Position numbers and translations under genes: made by a program. A stretch of 37,478 nucleotides of DNA, from assembly GCA_019235415.1 (NCBI GenBank), contig JAFAKN010000119.1, positions 1-37,478 on the forward strand, in the 5' to 3' direction. Below, in pieces: positions 1 to 11,335 of the stretch; the first letter of the stretch is position 1, and every line of letters begins with the position of its first letter. The notes below the pieces were generated by a model, which worked only from the letters and a program-made list of their open reading frames with translations, ran no database searches and was not told where the DNA came from. This stretch comes from Alphaproteobacteria bacterium (lineage in GTDB: Bacteria > Pseudomonadota > Alphaproteobacteria > Reyranellales > Reyranellaceae).

Positions 1-174
1 CCCGGCCTCGCCGCGGCCGCGATCCGCGAAGTCGAGCTCGAACGCCGCGTCGTGCTGGCCTGGCGCGAGGCGGCGGACGGCGAGCTCGTCGCGGGCTTTC
101 GCGAAGCCGCCCTGGCCCATCCCTGGCCCGGCCGCAACGGCGTGCGGGACGATCGACTGGCGTATGCGCGCTGA
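1..174 (+). CDS. C-terminal fragment, probable LysR-type transcriptional regulator (5' end outside window)
   Basis: An open frame runs from the first base to a TGA at 172-174 and gives the last 57 residues of a protein. The segment IREVELERRVVLAWRE, followed by a helical tail, looks like the last strand and helix of a LysR-type effector-binding domain, where a V-L-x-W-R strand is common near the C terminus. The DNA-binding domain is not in the window, so the family call is tentative and no target or effector can be proposed. A diverged copy of this 3' end recurs at 735-797, downstream of the next gene. What is seen is only the reading frame and the repeat; the family is inferred. Confidence 0.5.
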   Translation, partial: PGLAAAAIREVELERRVVLAWREAADGELVAGFREAALAHPWPGRNGVRDDRLAYAR

Positions 175-271
175 CGTGGAATCCGAACGAAGAACGCTCG
201 ACCATGGCTACTTCGGGGTCGATTCCAAATATGGACAGGCTGGGCGTTCTGTCCGAGTTTGAGGCGGAAGG

Positions 272-709
272 ATGGGTGAATACGGACCGCAAGCGGTGAA
301 GGCATTCGAGCAAAAGTTGGCTGAACTGAAAAACGTCGGCATCGAGGTTGCCGCCGACAATACGCCCGATGATCAGGGAACGGCTGGCATAACCATAACC
401 TTTTCGGACGGTACAGTATTGGCGGGCGCCTACTGGCGCTTGATCCATGATGGACGCGCCGTGTTGAGCAGCTTCGATCACAAGAAGAGATATGGTCTCC
501 CCGCGCCCATCGACGCGAAAGAACAAATTGCGAGGCTGCTCGCGAGAAGGATCTGTCAAAACGTGCAATTCGATCGCGTAACGGCGGATCTGATCCTGGT
601 CTTCGACGGGACGACAAAGCTGCAGGTCTTCAACTTCACCGCGTTTGAAATGTGGGCATTGCGATTTCCTGATGGAACCGGAGAATATTCAAACTACGCT
701 CTCGAGTAG
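272..709 (+). CDS. Hypothetical protein, 145 aa, lower GC than neighbours
   Basis: ATG at 272 is preceded by a good ribosome binding site (GGCGGAAGG). The protein is soluble, with no signal peptide or membrane segment. Residues about 40-60 (GITITFSDGTVLAGAYWRL) suggest a beta sheet, and the end (FTAFEMWALRFPDG) resembles the Y/F-E-x-W segment of small orphan or immunity-like alpha/beta proteins, but I cannot assign a family. Codon use is less GC-rich than in every other gene of the window (AAA, ATA, TTT and GAA are frequent), which suggests acquisition from elsewhere. It lies between the regulator 3' end (28-90) and a degenerate copy of that end (735-797), as if inserted with a duplication. 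Function unknown. Confidence 0.7.
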   Translation: MGEYGPQAVKAFEQKLAELKNVGIEVAADNTPDDQGTAGITITFSDGTVLAGAYWRLIHDGRAVLSSFDHKKRYGLPAPIDAKEQIARLLARRICQNVQFDRVTADLILVFDGTTKLQVFNFTAFEMWALRFPDGTGEYSNYALE

Positions 710-715
710 CGTCGT

Positions 716-810
716 CGCAGCTGCCGCAAGCAACGAAGTCAACCTCAGGCGTCGCATCGTGCTGGGCTGGCGCGACGCAGTATACGGTGAACCCGTTCCC
801 AGCTTTTTCG
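716..810 (+). pseudogene. Degenerate copy of the 3' end of the upstream regulator gene
   Basis: Bases 735-797 align without gaps to 28-90, with about 46 of 63 identical by hand count. In translation, NEVNLRRRIVLGWRDA here matches REVELERRVVLAWREA there. The similarity fades after about 800, near the cupin gene's ribosome binding site. There is no start codon or complete domain, so this is a remnant rather than a gene. It may come from a paralogue or from a duplication that accompanied arrival of the 272-709 gene. Confidence 0.6.
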
Positions 811-834
811 GCCAACCTGACGTCGGAGGATCAA

Positions 835-1287
835 ATGCGTTCGTTGACCTGGTTGTTCCTCGGCGTGGCCGGGTCGGCCGCGATTTTCGCCAGCGCGCAC
901 GCCGGCGACCTCAATCCCGCGGCGGTGACCTACACGCTCCCGGACAAGATCGAGTGGAAGCAGGGATCGGCGCGCAACCAGCAGGCGATCCTGGCGGGCG
1001 ATCCGTCGAAGCCCGGCCTCTATATCGTGATGGTCAAGTGGCTGCCGGGCGGGATGAGCCATCCGCATTTCCATCCCAATGACCGCTTCATCACCGTGCT
1101 CAAAGGGACATGGTGGGTGGGCACCGGCACCAAGTTCGATCCCGAAAGCACGGTCCCGATGCGGGCCGGCACCTTCGTGACCCATTTCGGCAAGCAGGTG
1201 CACTATGACGGCGCCAAGGATGAAGAGGCCGTACTGCTGATCACCGGCGAAGGACCCGCCACCTCCACACCGGCGGAAGAGAAGTAG
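835..1287 (+). CDS. Exported small cupin-domain protein
   Basis: The start at 835 is chosen over an ATG at 787 because GGAGGA lies six bases upstream and the protein then begins with a clear signal peptide (MRSLTWLFLGVAGSAAIFAS, cleavage after AHA near residue 23). The mature part is a single cupin fold of about 125 residues. The metal-binding first motif is at residues 72-91, with H76, H78 and H80 in SHPHFH followed by FITVLKGTW; a second-motif histidine lies in GKQVHYDG. The usual motif-1 glutamate is not at its expected place (R84), so metal ligation may differ from dioxygenase cupins. It is likely a periplasmic metal-binding or enzyme-like protein; the substrate is unknown. It converges on the SDR gene with a 23-base gap. 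Confidence 0.8.
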   Translation: MRSLTWLFLGVAGSAAIFASAHAGDLNPAAVTYTLPDKIEWKQGSARNQQAILAGDPSKPGLYIVMVKWLPGGMSHPHFHPNDRFITVLKGTWWVGTGTKFDPESTVPMRAGTFVTHFGKQVHYDGAKDEEAVLLITGEGPATSTPAEEK

Positions 1288-1310
1288 CCTGACCCAAAGA
1301 CCAGACCAGC

Positions 1311-2072
1311 CTAATAGGCCGAGAAGCCGCCTTCGGCCGGGATTGCTGCGCCGTTCACCATGCGCGATTCGTCGGAGGCGAGGAACAGGGCGACGTTTGC
1401 GATATCCTCCGGCTGGCCGACGCTGAACGGGTATCGCTCGGCCATGTTGTCGAGACCGCCGAAGCGAATCTGGTTGCCGCCGACAAAGCGGCTCTTGACC
1501 CGGTCGGTCAGCACCACGCCGGGGCAGATGGCGTTGACGCGGATGCCCCTGGGGGAATAGGCGCCCGCCAGGGCTTGCGTGAAGGAGATCAAGGCACCCT
1601 TGGCCATGACGTAGACATGCGCGATGTGGTTGCCGCGCAGCGCCACCACCGAAGAGAAGTTGACCACGCTGCCCTTGCCCTGCTCGACCATCAGCGGGAT
1701 CACGTGCCGGCAGCACAGGAACGGCCCCTTCATGTCGAGGTCGATGGTGTGGTCCCAGACCGAGAGATCGACTTCGGTCACCGGCTTGTCCTCGCGCAGC
1801 GACCCGCCGGCGCAATTCAGCAGCACGTCGACGCGGCCGAAGGCTTGCTTGGCCTGTTGCACCATCTGCTTGACGCTGTCTTCGTCGGTCACGTCGGTCG
1901 CCACGAAGCGGGCGCCGGGGCCGGCGTCGCGCGCGCTCGCCTCGCCCAGCGCCTCGTCGATCTCCGCCACGACGACCTGGGCGCCCTCGGCGACGAACAT
2001 CCTGGCCGATGCCCGACCGATGCCGGAGCCCGCGCCGGTGATCACCGCAACTTTGCCTGCAAGGCGATTCAT
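1311..2072 (-). CDS. Short-chain dehydrogenase/reductase (classical SDR), 253 aa
   Basis: NAD(P)-dependent oxidoreductase of the classical SDR family, cytoplasmic. The whole family pattern is present: the nucleotide-binding TGAGSGIG at residues 12-19, D60-V61, NCAG at 86-89, catalytic serine at 140/141 (NFSS), the Y154-x3-K158 pair and the PGVVLTD stretch near 184. Length is typical. The C-terminal GAAIPAEGGFSAY resembles the end of FabG-like enzymes that act on small alcohols, sugars or beta-hydroxyacyl substrates, but the substrate cannot be read from sequence. It is transcribed toward the cupin gene. The upstream region (2073-2301) holds only intergenic repeats, so it is probably transcribed alone. 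Confidence 0.9.
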   Translation of the reverse strand: MNRLAGKVAVITGAGSGIGRASARMFVAEGAQVVVAEIDEALGEASARDAGPGARFVATDVTDEDSVKQMVQQAKQAFGRVDVLLNCAGGSLREDKPVTEVDLSVWDHTIDLDMKGPFLCCRHVIPLMVEQGKGSVVNFSSVVALRGNHIAHVYVMAKGALISFTQALAGAYSPRGIRVNAICPGVVLTDRVKSRFVGGNQIRFGGLDNMAERYPFSVGQPEDIANVALFLASDESRMVNGAAIPAEGGFSAY

Positions 2073-2104
2073 CAGTTTCTCCCCGGCTTGATCCTACGAA
2101 GGTG

Positions 2105-2226
2105 GAGCGCGGACCTCCTGATCCGCCCAGCTCATCCCGACGCTCGGCGGAGGGATCTTTCGTGCCGCCGAAGGATCCCTCGCTGTGCCCAGGATGACAA
2201 AATGCGGACCGGGAGGTCCGCGGTCC
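2105..2226. repeat. Dispersed palindromic repeat, family A, copy 1
   Basis: The core at 2131-2199 begins CTCATCCCGACGCTCGG and ends with the inverted partner CCAGGATGACA, around an inner GGGATC...GGATCCCTCG pairing. It is framed by GCGGACCTCC (about 2109) and GGAGGTCCGC (about 2212), extending the symmetry. The same core occurs at 6976, 18668, 26703 and 35922. It is intergenic, between the start of the SDR gene and the end of mgtE. Such elements can form hairpins in RNA; the role here is unknown. Confidence 0.75.
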
Positions 2227-2231
2227 AATGA

Positions 2232-2300
2232 ATCATGGCCCCTCCGTCCGCTTCGCGGACTCCTCCCCTTCGCGGGTTACCGCGAAGGGGAGGAGAAAGG
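2232..2300. repeat. Composite palindromic repeat, family B, copy 1, with a perfect hairpin at the end of mgtE
   Basis: CATGGCCCCTCCGTCCGCTT is followed by a perfect 15-bp stem (2261-2275 with 2280-2294) and a 4-base loop, immediately downstream of the mgtE stop. A related unit lies at 11179-11330. The stem could act as a 3' end-stabilising or terminating structure for mgtE mRNA, but there is no T-run typical of an intrinsic terminator. Confidence 0.65.
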
Positions 2301-2301
2301 G

Positions 2302-3663
2302 TCAGAGCAGGAAGATCGTCGCCAGGCCGAGGAAGGCGAGGAAGCCTACGACGTCGGTGACGGTGGTCAGGAAGACCGTCGACGATACGGCGGGATCGAC
2401 GCCGGCCTTCTGCAGGCCGAGCGGGATCAGCGTGCCGGCGAGGGCGGCGGCCAGCAGGTTGCAGATCATGGCGGCGCCGATCACCGCGCCCAGCCGCCAG
2501 TCGCCATACCAGGCGACCACGGCCACGCCCATGACCAGCGCGAACAGGAAGCCGTTCAGGCCGCCCACCGCGGCCTCCTTGGCGATGAAGCGCAAGGCGT
2601 TGGCCGCCGTAAGCTCGCCCATGGCGAGCGCGCGCACAGCCACCGTCACGGTCTGCGTGCCGGCATTGCCACCCATCGAAGCGACGATCGGCATCAGCAC
2701 GGCAAGCGCCACGATCTTCTCGATCGAGTGCTCGAACTCGCCGATCACCAGCGAGGCGAGGATGGCGGTGAGCAGGTTGACCGCGAGCCAGGCCGCGCGC
2801 AGTCGCGCGGTGCGGAGCGGCGCGGCGTGCATGTCGTCGACACCGACGCCGGCCATGTTCAAGAGCTCGGCTTGGGCCTCCTCGTCGATCACGTCGACCA
2901 CGTCGTCGACCATGATCACGCCGAGCAGCCGGCGATCCGCGTCGACCACCGGGCAGGACACCAGGTTCTGGTCGCGAAACACGTGCGCGATCTCGCGCTG
3001 CTCCGTGTCAGCCGGTACCGACGGGATGTCGGGGTCGACGATGTCGAGAATGCGCACCGGGCGCTTGCTGCGCAGCATGCGGCCGAGCGGCACCGAGCCG
3101 CGCAGTCGCCCCGCGCCATCGACGACGAACATGTCGTAGACGTCGTCGGGCAGGTCGGTCGCCTCGCGGCAATGGTCGATGACCTGGCCGACCGTCCAGT
3201 CGTCCGGCACCTTGACCAGCGAGCGCTGCATGAGGCGGCCGGCGGTGCCTTCGGGGTAGGCCAGCGCGCTCTCGATGTCGGCCCGCTCCTCGGCCGGAAG
3301 CTCGGCCAGGACCTCGCGGCGCTCGTCCTCCGGCAGCTCCTCGAGGATGGTGGCCGCGTCGTCCTCCTCGAGCTCCTGTGCCGCCGCCGCGATGTCCTTG
3401 CTGTCGAGCTGGTCGAGGACCTCCTCAAGCACGACCTCGTCGAGCTCGGTCAGCGCCTCGGGATCGAGATCGCGCTTGAGGAAGGCGATGAGCTTCTCGC
3501 GCTCGGGCTCGGACACCTGCTCGATGACCGAGGCCTGGCCGCTGGCGCTGAGGTCGGCCAGCAGCGCCCTCACTTCGGATCCGCGGTCGTCGGCGAGGGC
3601 CGCCTCGACTCGCCGGACGAGCTCCGGCGTCACTTCGTCGAGGACGTCGGGCTCGCCGCTCAT
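2302..3663 (-). CDS. mgtE: Magnesium transporter MgtE
   Basis: Mg2+ channel/transporter of the inner membrane. The 453-residue protein has the canonical order: an acidic cytoplasmic N domain (about 1-135), two CBS domains (about 140-255; DDVYDMFVVDGAGRLRG and CPVVDADRRLLGVI), a connecting helix, then five membrane helices from about 285. The signature GGNAGTQ is at 331-337 and the last helices contain PAVSSTVFLTTVTDVVGF. In characterised MgtE proteins the N and CBS domains sense cytoplasmic Mg2+ and gate the pore, so regulation is probably at the protein level. Its ATG lies two bases after the maeB stop on the same strand, so the two genes are co-transcribed. No Mg2+ riboswitch leader is seen. 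Confidence 0.96.
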   Translation of the reverse strand: MSGEPDVLDEVTPELVRRVEAALADDRGSEVRALLADLSASGQASVIEQVSEPEREKLIAFLKRDLDPEALTELDEVVLEEVLDQLDSKDIAAAAQELEEDDAATILEELPEDERREVLAELPAEERADIESALAYPEGTAGRLMQRSLVKVPDDWTVGQVIDHCREATDLPDDVYDMFVVDGAGRLRGSVPLGRMLRSKRPVRILDIVDPDIPSVPADTEQREIAHVFRDQNLVSCPVVDADRRLLGVIMVDDVVDVIDEEAQAELLNMAGVGVDDMHAAPLRTARLRAAWLAVNLLTAILASLVIGEFEHSIEKIVALAVLMPIVASMGGNAGTQTVTVAVRALAMGELTAANALRFIAKEAAVGGLNGFLFALVMGVAVVAWYGDWRLGAVIGAAMICNLLAAALAGTLIPLGLQKAGVDPAVSSTVFLTTVTDVVGFLAFLGLATIFLL

Positions 3664-3665
3664 GC

Positions 3666-5996
<2,331 letters not shown>

Positions 5997-6064
5997 GTCG
6001 CCGCCGCTTGGGGGTCCAAACGGCGGCGTTCCCTACGCCCGCCAATGTCCAACCGGCTTGTTGA

Positions 6065-6149
6065 TGGTGCGGCCGAGAAGACTCGAACTTCCACGCCTCG
6101 CGGCACTAGCACCTCAAGCTAGCGCGTCTACCAATTCCGCCACGGCCGC
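6065..6149 (-). tRNA. tRNA-Leu, anticodon GAG
   Basis: The reverse strand gives an 85-base tRNA-Leu with acceptor stem GCGGCCG/CGGCCGC, a D arm containing AATTGGTAGACGC, an anticodon arm GCTAG-CTTGAGG-TGCTAG with GAG in the loop, a long variable arm (GCCGCGAGGCG region), the T loop GTTCGAGTC, and an encoded CCA at 6065-6067. The long variable arm is the class II feature expected of leucine tRNA. It lies between maeB and lipB on the maeB strand and is probably transcribed from its own promoter just upstream. Confidence 0.95.
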
Positions 6150-6166
6150 GCCGATTGCGACGGCGG

Positions 6167-6195
6167 GGGATAGCAAATAGGGTCCCCAGTGGCAA
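6167..6195 (-). promoter_or_regulatory. Candidate promoter of tRNA-Leu
   Basis: Read on the reverse strand, TTGCCA (6195-6190) and TATCCC (6172-6167) are separated by 17 bases, placing initiation about ten bases before the mature tRNA 5' end at 6149. This fits a housekeeping sigma factor site, but it is by eye only and the -10 is imperfect. Confidence 0.35.
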
Positions 6196-6226
6196 GGCAA
6201 CTGGCGAGGCAACTGGCGAAGCAGTT
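6191..6226. repeat. Three imperfect 12-bp tandem repeats upstream of lipB
   Basis: GGCAAGGCAACT, GGCGAGGCAACT and GGCGAAGCAGTT follow one another directly. They sit between the tRNA-Leu promoter and lipB, abutting the proposed -35 element. If read in the lipB frame they would encode [12 protein letters not shown], but they lie upstream of the chosen lipB start. Function unknown. Confidence 0.6.
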
Positions 6227-6296
6227 GGGCGATCGGCGGCGCCCTTGCGCAAGCCCGACAAAGTGCCGATTTTGCCGCCATGAAGATCGTGCCGCC

Positions 6297-6974
6297 ATGA
6301 GGCCGCAATGGCGCATCTCCGATCAGCCGGTGCCCTATGCCGAGGCGCTGGCCGAGATGGAGGCGCGGGTCGCCGACATCCGCGCCGGGCGCGCGCCCGA
6401 GCTCGTCTGGCTGCTGGAACATCCGCCGATCTACACCGCCGGCACCAGCGCCAGGCCGCGCGACCTGTTGCAACCGCTGCGCTTTCCCGTGCATGCCGCG
6501 GGACGCGGCGGCCAGTACACCTATCACGGGCCCGGCCAGCGGGTGGTCTACGTCGTGCTCGACCTGCGCGCGCGGCGCCAGGACGTGCGCCGCTTCGTGT
6601 CCGATCTCGAGGACTGGATCATCCGCACGCTGGCCCGCTTCGGCGTGATCGCCGAGCGGCGCGCCGGCCGGGTCGGCGTCTGGGTCACGCGCCCCGACAA
6701 GCCGCGGCTCCTCGACGGCAGCATGGCCGAGGACAAGATCGCCGCCATCGGCGTGCGCATCCGCCACTGGGTGTCGTTCCACGGGCTGTCGATCAACGTC
6801 GAGCCCGACTTGTCGCACTACGCGGGAATCGTCCCCTGCGGCATCGCCCAGCACGGCGTGACGTCGCTGGTCGACCTCGGCCTGCCGGTGACGATGGCCG
6901 ATCTCGATGCAGCGCTCGCGGCGACGTTCGACGAGGTGTTTGGTGCGGACATCGCGACGACAGAGGCGGCATAA
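6297..6974 (+). CDS. lipB: Octanoyl-[acyl carrier protein]:protein N-octanoyltransferase LipB
   Basis: Transfers octanoate from acyl carrier protein to the lipoyl domains of 2-oxoacid dehydrogenases and GcvH, the first step of endogenous lipoate synthesis, in the cytoplasm. With the ATG at 6297 the protein has 225 residues and begins like other alphaproteobacterial LipB proteins. The signature [12 protein letters not shown] is at 70-81, the active-site lysine is K147 in AEDKIAAIG and the catalytic cysteine is C181 in PCGIAQHG. Upstream in-frame starts (for example GTG 6189) would add a repeat-coded RQL-rich tail and are rejected. A six-codon frame starting at ATG 6280 (MKIVPP) ends in a TGA overlapping the lipB ATG. 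There is no clear ribosome binding site, so translation may be coupled or leaderless. Confidence 0.93.
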   Translation: MRPQWRISDQPVPYAEALAEMEARVADIRAGRAPELVWLLEHPPIYTAGTSARPRDLLQPLRFPVHAAGRGGQYTYHGPGQRVVYVVLDLRARRQDVRRFVSDLEDWIIRTLARFGVIAERRAGRVGVWVTRPDKPRLLDGSMAEDKIAAIGVRIRHWVSFHGLSINVEPDLSHYAGIVPCGIAQHGVTSLVDLGLPVTMADLDAALAATFDEVFGADIATTEAA

Positions 6975-6975
6975 C

Positions 6976-7045
6976 CTGTCATCCCGAGCGCAGCGAGGGA
7001 TCCTTCGCGTTTCCCAAGGATCCCTCGCTTCGCTCGGGATGACAG
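6976..7045. repeat. Dispersed palindromic repeat, family A, copy 2
   Basis: A near-perfect long palindrome: CTGTCATCCCGAGCGCAGCG at the left pairs with CGCTTCGCTCGGGATGACAG at the right, with an inner GGATCCTT/AAGGATCC stem. It starts one base after the lipB stop and ends shortly before the end of the convergent acylphosphatase gene, so it could serve as a two-way transcript end. Confidence 0.85.
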
Positions 7046-7061
7046 CCAACGCGTCTCGAGC

Positions 7062-7343
7062 TCACGCCGTCGGTCTGCGCGCGAAGCCTTCGGGCAGGAT
7101 GTCGAGGTCGAGCGGCTCGACGTCGACGGCATCGACGCGGGCGGCCGGCGGACCACGGCGGCAGGCTTCGACCATGCGGCCGACGGCGTCATCCTCGCCG
7201 ACGATCACCGCCTCGACCGAACCGTCGATCCGGTTGCGCACCCAGCCGCTCAGGCCAAGGCGCTCGGCCCTCTCCATGACCCAGTCGCGGTAGCCCACGC
7301 CCTGGACGCGGCCCGTGACGACGAGGCGGGCCTGCAGCGCCAT
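7062..7343 (-). CDS. acyP: Acylphosphatase
   Basis: A small cytoplasmic hydrolase of acyl phosphates, 93 residues, the usual size. The acylphosphatase signature GRVQGVGYRD is at 11-20, with the phosphate-binding arginine R19; the catalytic asparagine is N37 in GWVRNRIDGSVE. It lies nine bases downstream of pccA on the same strand, so it is probably the last gene of the carboxylase operon, and it ends at a palindromic repeat. Confidence 0.94.
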   Translation of the reverse strand: MALQARLVVTGRVQGVGYRDWVMERAERLGLSGWVRNRIDGSVEAVIVGEDDAVGRMVEACRRGPPAARVDAVDVEPLDLDILPEGFARRPTA

Positions 7344-7352
7344 CGCAGGACC

Positions 7353-9377
<2,025 letters not shown>

Positions 9378-9379
9378 GC

Positions 9380-9589
9380 TCACGATCCTTCGTTGTTATG
9401 GTCGAACAGGCCCCGGGCCCAGGCCGTGTGTAGAACGATCAGCGGCGCCCATCCGGTGAGCACCCAGGGCCACCAGGGGTACCGGGAGCTCAAGAGACCG
9501 TTGATGGCGATCAGCACCATCAAGGTCAATAAGGCGACGATCAAATGCAGACGCACGAACCGTGCCCGACGCATCCGTTCCTGCGGCAT
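9380..9589 (-). CDS. Small two-transmembrane protein between pccB and pccA
   Basis: A 69-residue protein starting MPQERMRRARFVRLH, with two hydrophobic helices: LIVALLTLMVLIAINGLL and a second from WPWVLTGWAPLIVLHTAW. It resembles the 2TM-domain proteins found as short orphan membrane proteins. The ATG at 9589 is chosen because GTGAGG lies just before it; an upstream start at 9640 would overlap pccB by 20 bases. Its TGA overlaps the GTG at 9383 and is three bases from the pccA ATG, so translation of the three genes looks coupled. No function is known; its fixed place in the operon suggests a role near the carboxylase or simple hitchhiking. Confidence 0.7.
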   Translation of the reverse strand: MPQERMRRARFVRLHLIVALLTLMVLIAINGLLSSRYPWWPWVLTGWAPLIVLHTAWARGLFDHNNEGS

Positions 9590-9620
9590 CAACCTCACAG
9601 AAGGGCCTCGCAGAGGGGCC

Positions 9621-11153
9621 TCACAGCGGAATGTTGCCATGCTTGCGCCAGGGATTGTCGAGCTTCTTGGTCTCGAGCATGGCGAGCGCGCGGCAGATCC
9701 GGCGGCGGGTGCCGTGCGGCATGATCACGTCGTCGACGAAGCCGCGGTTGGCGGCGATGAACGGATTGGCGAACTTCTCGCGGTATTCCTCCGTCCGCTT
9801 GACGATCTTCTCGGCGTCACCCAGGTCGGAGCGGAAGATGATCTCGACGGCGCCCTTGGCACCCATCACGGCGATCTCCGCGCTCGGCCAAGCATAGTTG
9901 ATGTCGCCGCGCAGGTGCTTCGACGACATGACGTCATAGGCCCCACCATAGGCCTTGCGGGTGATCACCGTGACCTTGGGCACCGTGGCCTCGGCATAGG
10001 CGTAGAGCAGCTTGGCACCATGCTTGATGATGGCGCCGTATTCCTGCGCGGTGCCCGGCAGGAAGCCCGGCACGTCGACGAAGGTCACGATCGGGATGTT
10101 GAAGGCGTCGCAGAAGCGCACGAAGCGCGCCGCCTTGCGCGAGCTGTCGATGTCGAGGCAGCCGGCCAGGACCATCGGCTGGTTGGCGACGAAGCCCACG
10201 CTGCGGCCGCTCATGCGGCCGAAGCCGACCACGATGTTGCCCGCCCATTCCGGCGACAGCTCGAAGAAGTCGCCCTCGTCGACCACCTTCAGGATCAGCT
10301 CCTTGATGTCGTAGGGCTTGTTGGGATTGTCCGGCACCAAAGTGTCGAGCGAGAAGTCGTCGCGCTCGACCGGATCGTGGGTTGGCCGGGCCGGCGCCTT
10401 GTCGCGGTTGCTCGGCGGCAGGAAGCCAACGAATCGGCGCAGCTGGAGCAGCGCCTCGACGTCGTTCTCGCAGGCGAGATCGGCAACGCCCGACTTTTGC
10501 GCGTGGGTGAGCGCGCCCCCCAATTCCTCCTGGGTCACCGTCTCGTGGGTCACGGTCTTCACCACGTCGGGGCCGGTGACGAACATGTAGGAGCTGTCCT
10601 TCACCATGAAGATGAAGTCGGTCATGGCCGGCGAGTAGACCGCGCCGCCCGCGCATGGGCCCATGACCATCGAGATCTGCGGGATGACGCCCGAGGCCAG
10701 CACGTTGCGCTGGAAGACATCGGCGTAGCCGGCCAACGAATCGACGCCTTCCTGGATGCGCGCGCCGCCGGAATCGTTCAGCCCCAGCACCGGCGCGCCG
10801 ACCTTCATGGCCATGTCCATGACCTTGCAGATCTTGGCCGCGTGCATGGCCGACAATGCGCCGCCGAACACGGTGAAGTCCTGGCTGAAGACATAGACGA
10901 GCCGGCCGTTGATGGTGCCGTGGCCGCTCACCACGCCGTCGCCCGGGATCTTCTGGTGCTCCATGCCGAAGTCGATCGAGCGGTGCTCGACGAACATGTC
11001 GTATTCCTCGAACGAGCCGGGATCGAGCAGCACGTCGATGCGCTCGCGCGCCGTCAGCTTGCCCTTGGCGTGCTGCGCCTCGATGCGGCGCTCGCCGCCG
11101 CCCAGTCGGGCCGCCTCGCGCCGCCGCTCGAGTTCCTTCAACATGTGCTGCAT
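9621..11153 (-). CDS. pccB: Acyl-CoA (propionyl-CoA type) carboxylase, carboxyltransferase subunit
   Basis: Beta subunit of the biotin-dependent carboxylase; it moves CO2 from carboxybiotin to the acyl-CoA. The 510 residues contain the two crotonase-like halves: N-terminal [39 protein letters not shown] and the oxyanion region [30 protein letters not shown]-terminal [40 protein letters not shown] and [15 protein letters not shown]. These match propionyl-CoA carboxylase beta chains closely. It is first in the operon pccB - 2TM - pccA - acyP. A palindrome-rich intergenic region precedes it. Confidence 0.93.
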   Translation of the reverse strand: MQHMLKELERRREAARLGGGERRIEAQHAKGKLTARERIDVLLDPGSFEEYDMFVEHRSIDFGMEHQKIPGDGVVSGHGTINGRLVYVFSQDFTVFGGALSAMHAAKICKVMDMAMKVGAPVLGLNDSGGARIQEGVDSLAGYADVFQRNVLASGVIPQISMVMGPCAGGAVYSPAMTDFIFMVKDSSYMFVTGPDVVKTVTHETVTQEELGGALTHAQKSGVADLACENDVEALLQLRRFVGFLPPSNRDKAPARPTHDPVERDDFSLDTLVPDNPNKPYDIKELILKVVDEGDFFELSPEWAGNIVVGFGRMSGRSVGFVANQPMVLAGCLDIDSSRKAARFVRFCDAFNIPIVTFVDVPGFLPGTAQEYGAIIKHGAKLLYAYAEATVPKVTVITRKAYGGAYDVMSSKHLRGDINYAWPSAEIAVMGAKGAVEIIFRSDLGDAEKIVKRTEEYREKFANPFIAANRGFVDDVIMPHGTRRRICRALAMLETKKLDNPWRKHGNIPL

Positions 11154-11159
11154 TGCGGT

Positions 11160-11335
11160 CTCCGGCCCCTCTTACATTCCTCCCCTTCGCGGAGTCCGCG
11201 AAGGGGAGGTGTCACCGTCATACGGTGACGGAGGGGTCAAGGCTACAGAGCATGTCGCCCCATGACCCCTCCGGCCGCTGCGCGGCCACCTCCCCAGCTT
11301 CGCTAACAGCTTCGCTAGGGAGGAAGAAAATCTAT
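11160..11335. repeat. Composite palindromic repeat region, family B, copy 2
   Basis: The region holds four nested or consecutive palindromes: CCTCCCCTTCGCGG (11179-11192) with CCGCGAAGGGGAGG (11196-11209); GTCACCGT (11211-11218) with ACGGTGAC (11222-11229); GGAGGGGTCA (11230-11239) with TGACCCCTCC (11263-11272); and GGCCG/CGGCC at 11273-11287. CATGACCCCTCCGGCCGC parallels CATGGCCCCTCCGTCCGC in the copy at 2232. There is no gene in the gap, which separates the phosphonopyruvate hydrolase stop from the pccB start. Confidence 0.7.

Noticed and set aside
5997-6064. Mg2+ riboswitch leader for the maeB-mgtE unit
   Set aside because: Only 68 bases separate maeB from the tRNA, and mgtE has no leader of its own.
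6189-6296. N-terminal extension of LipB from GTG 6189
   Set aside because: The extension is coded by tandem repeats and does not match LipB; the family start fits ATG 6297.
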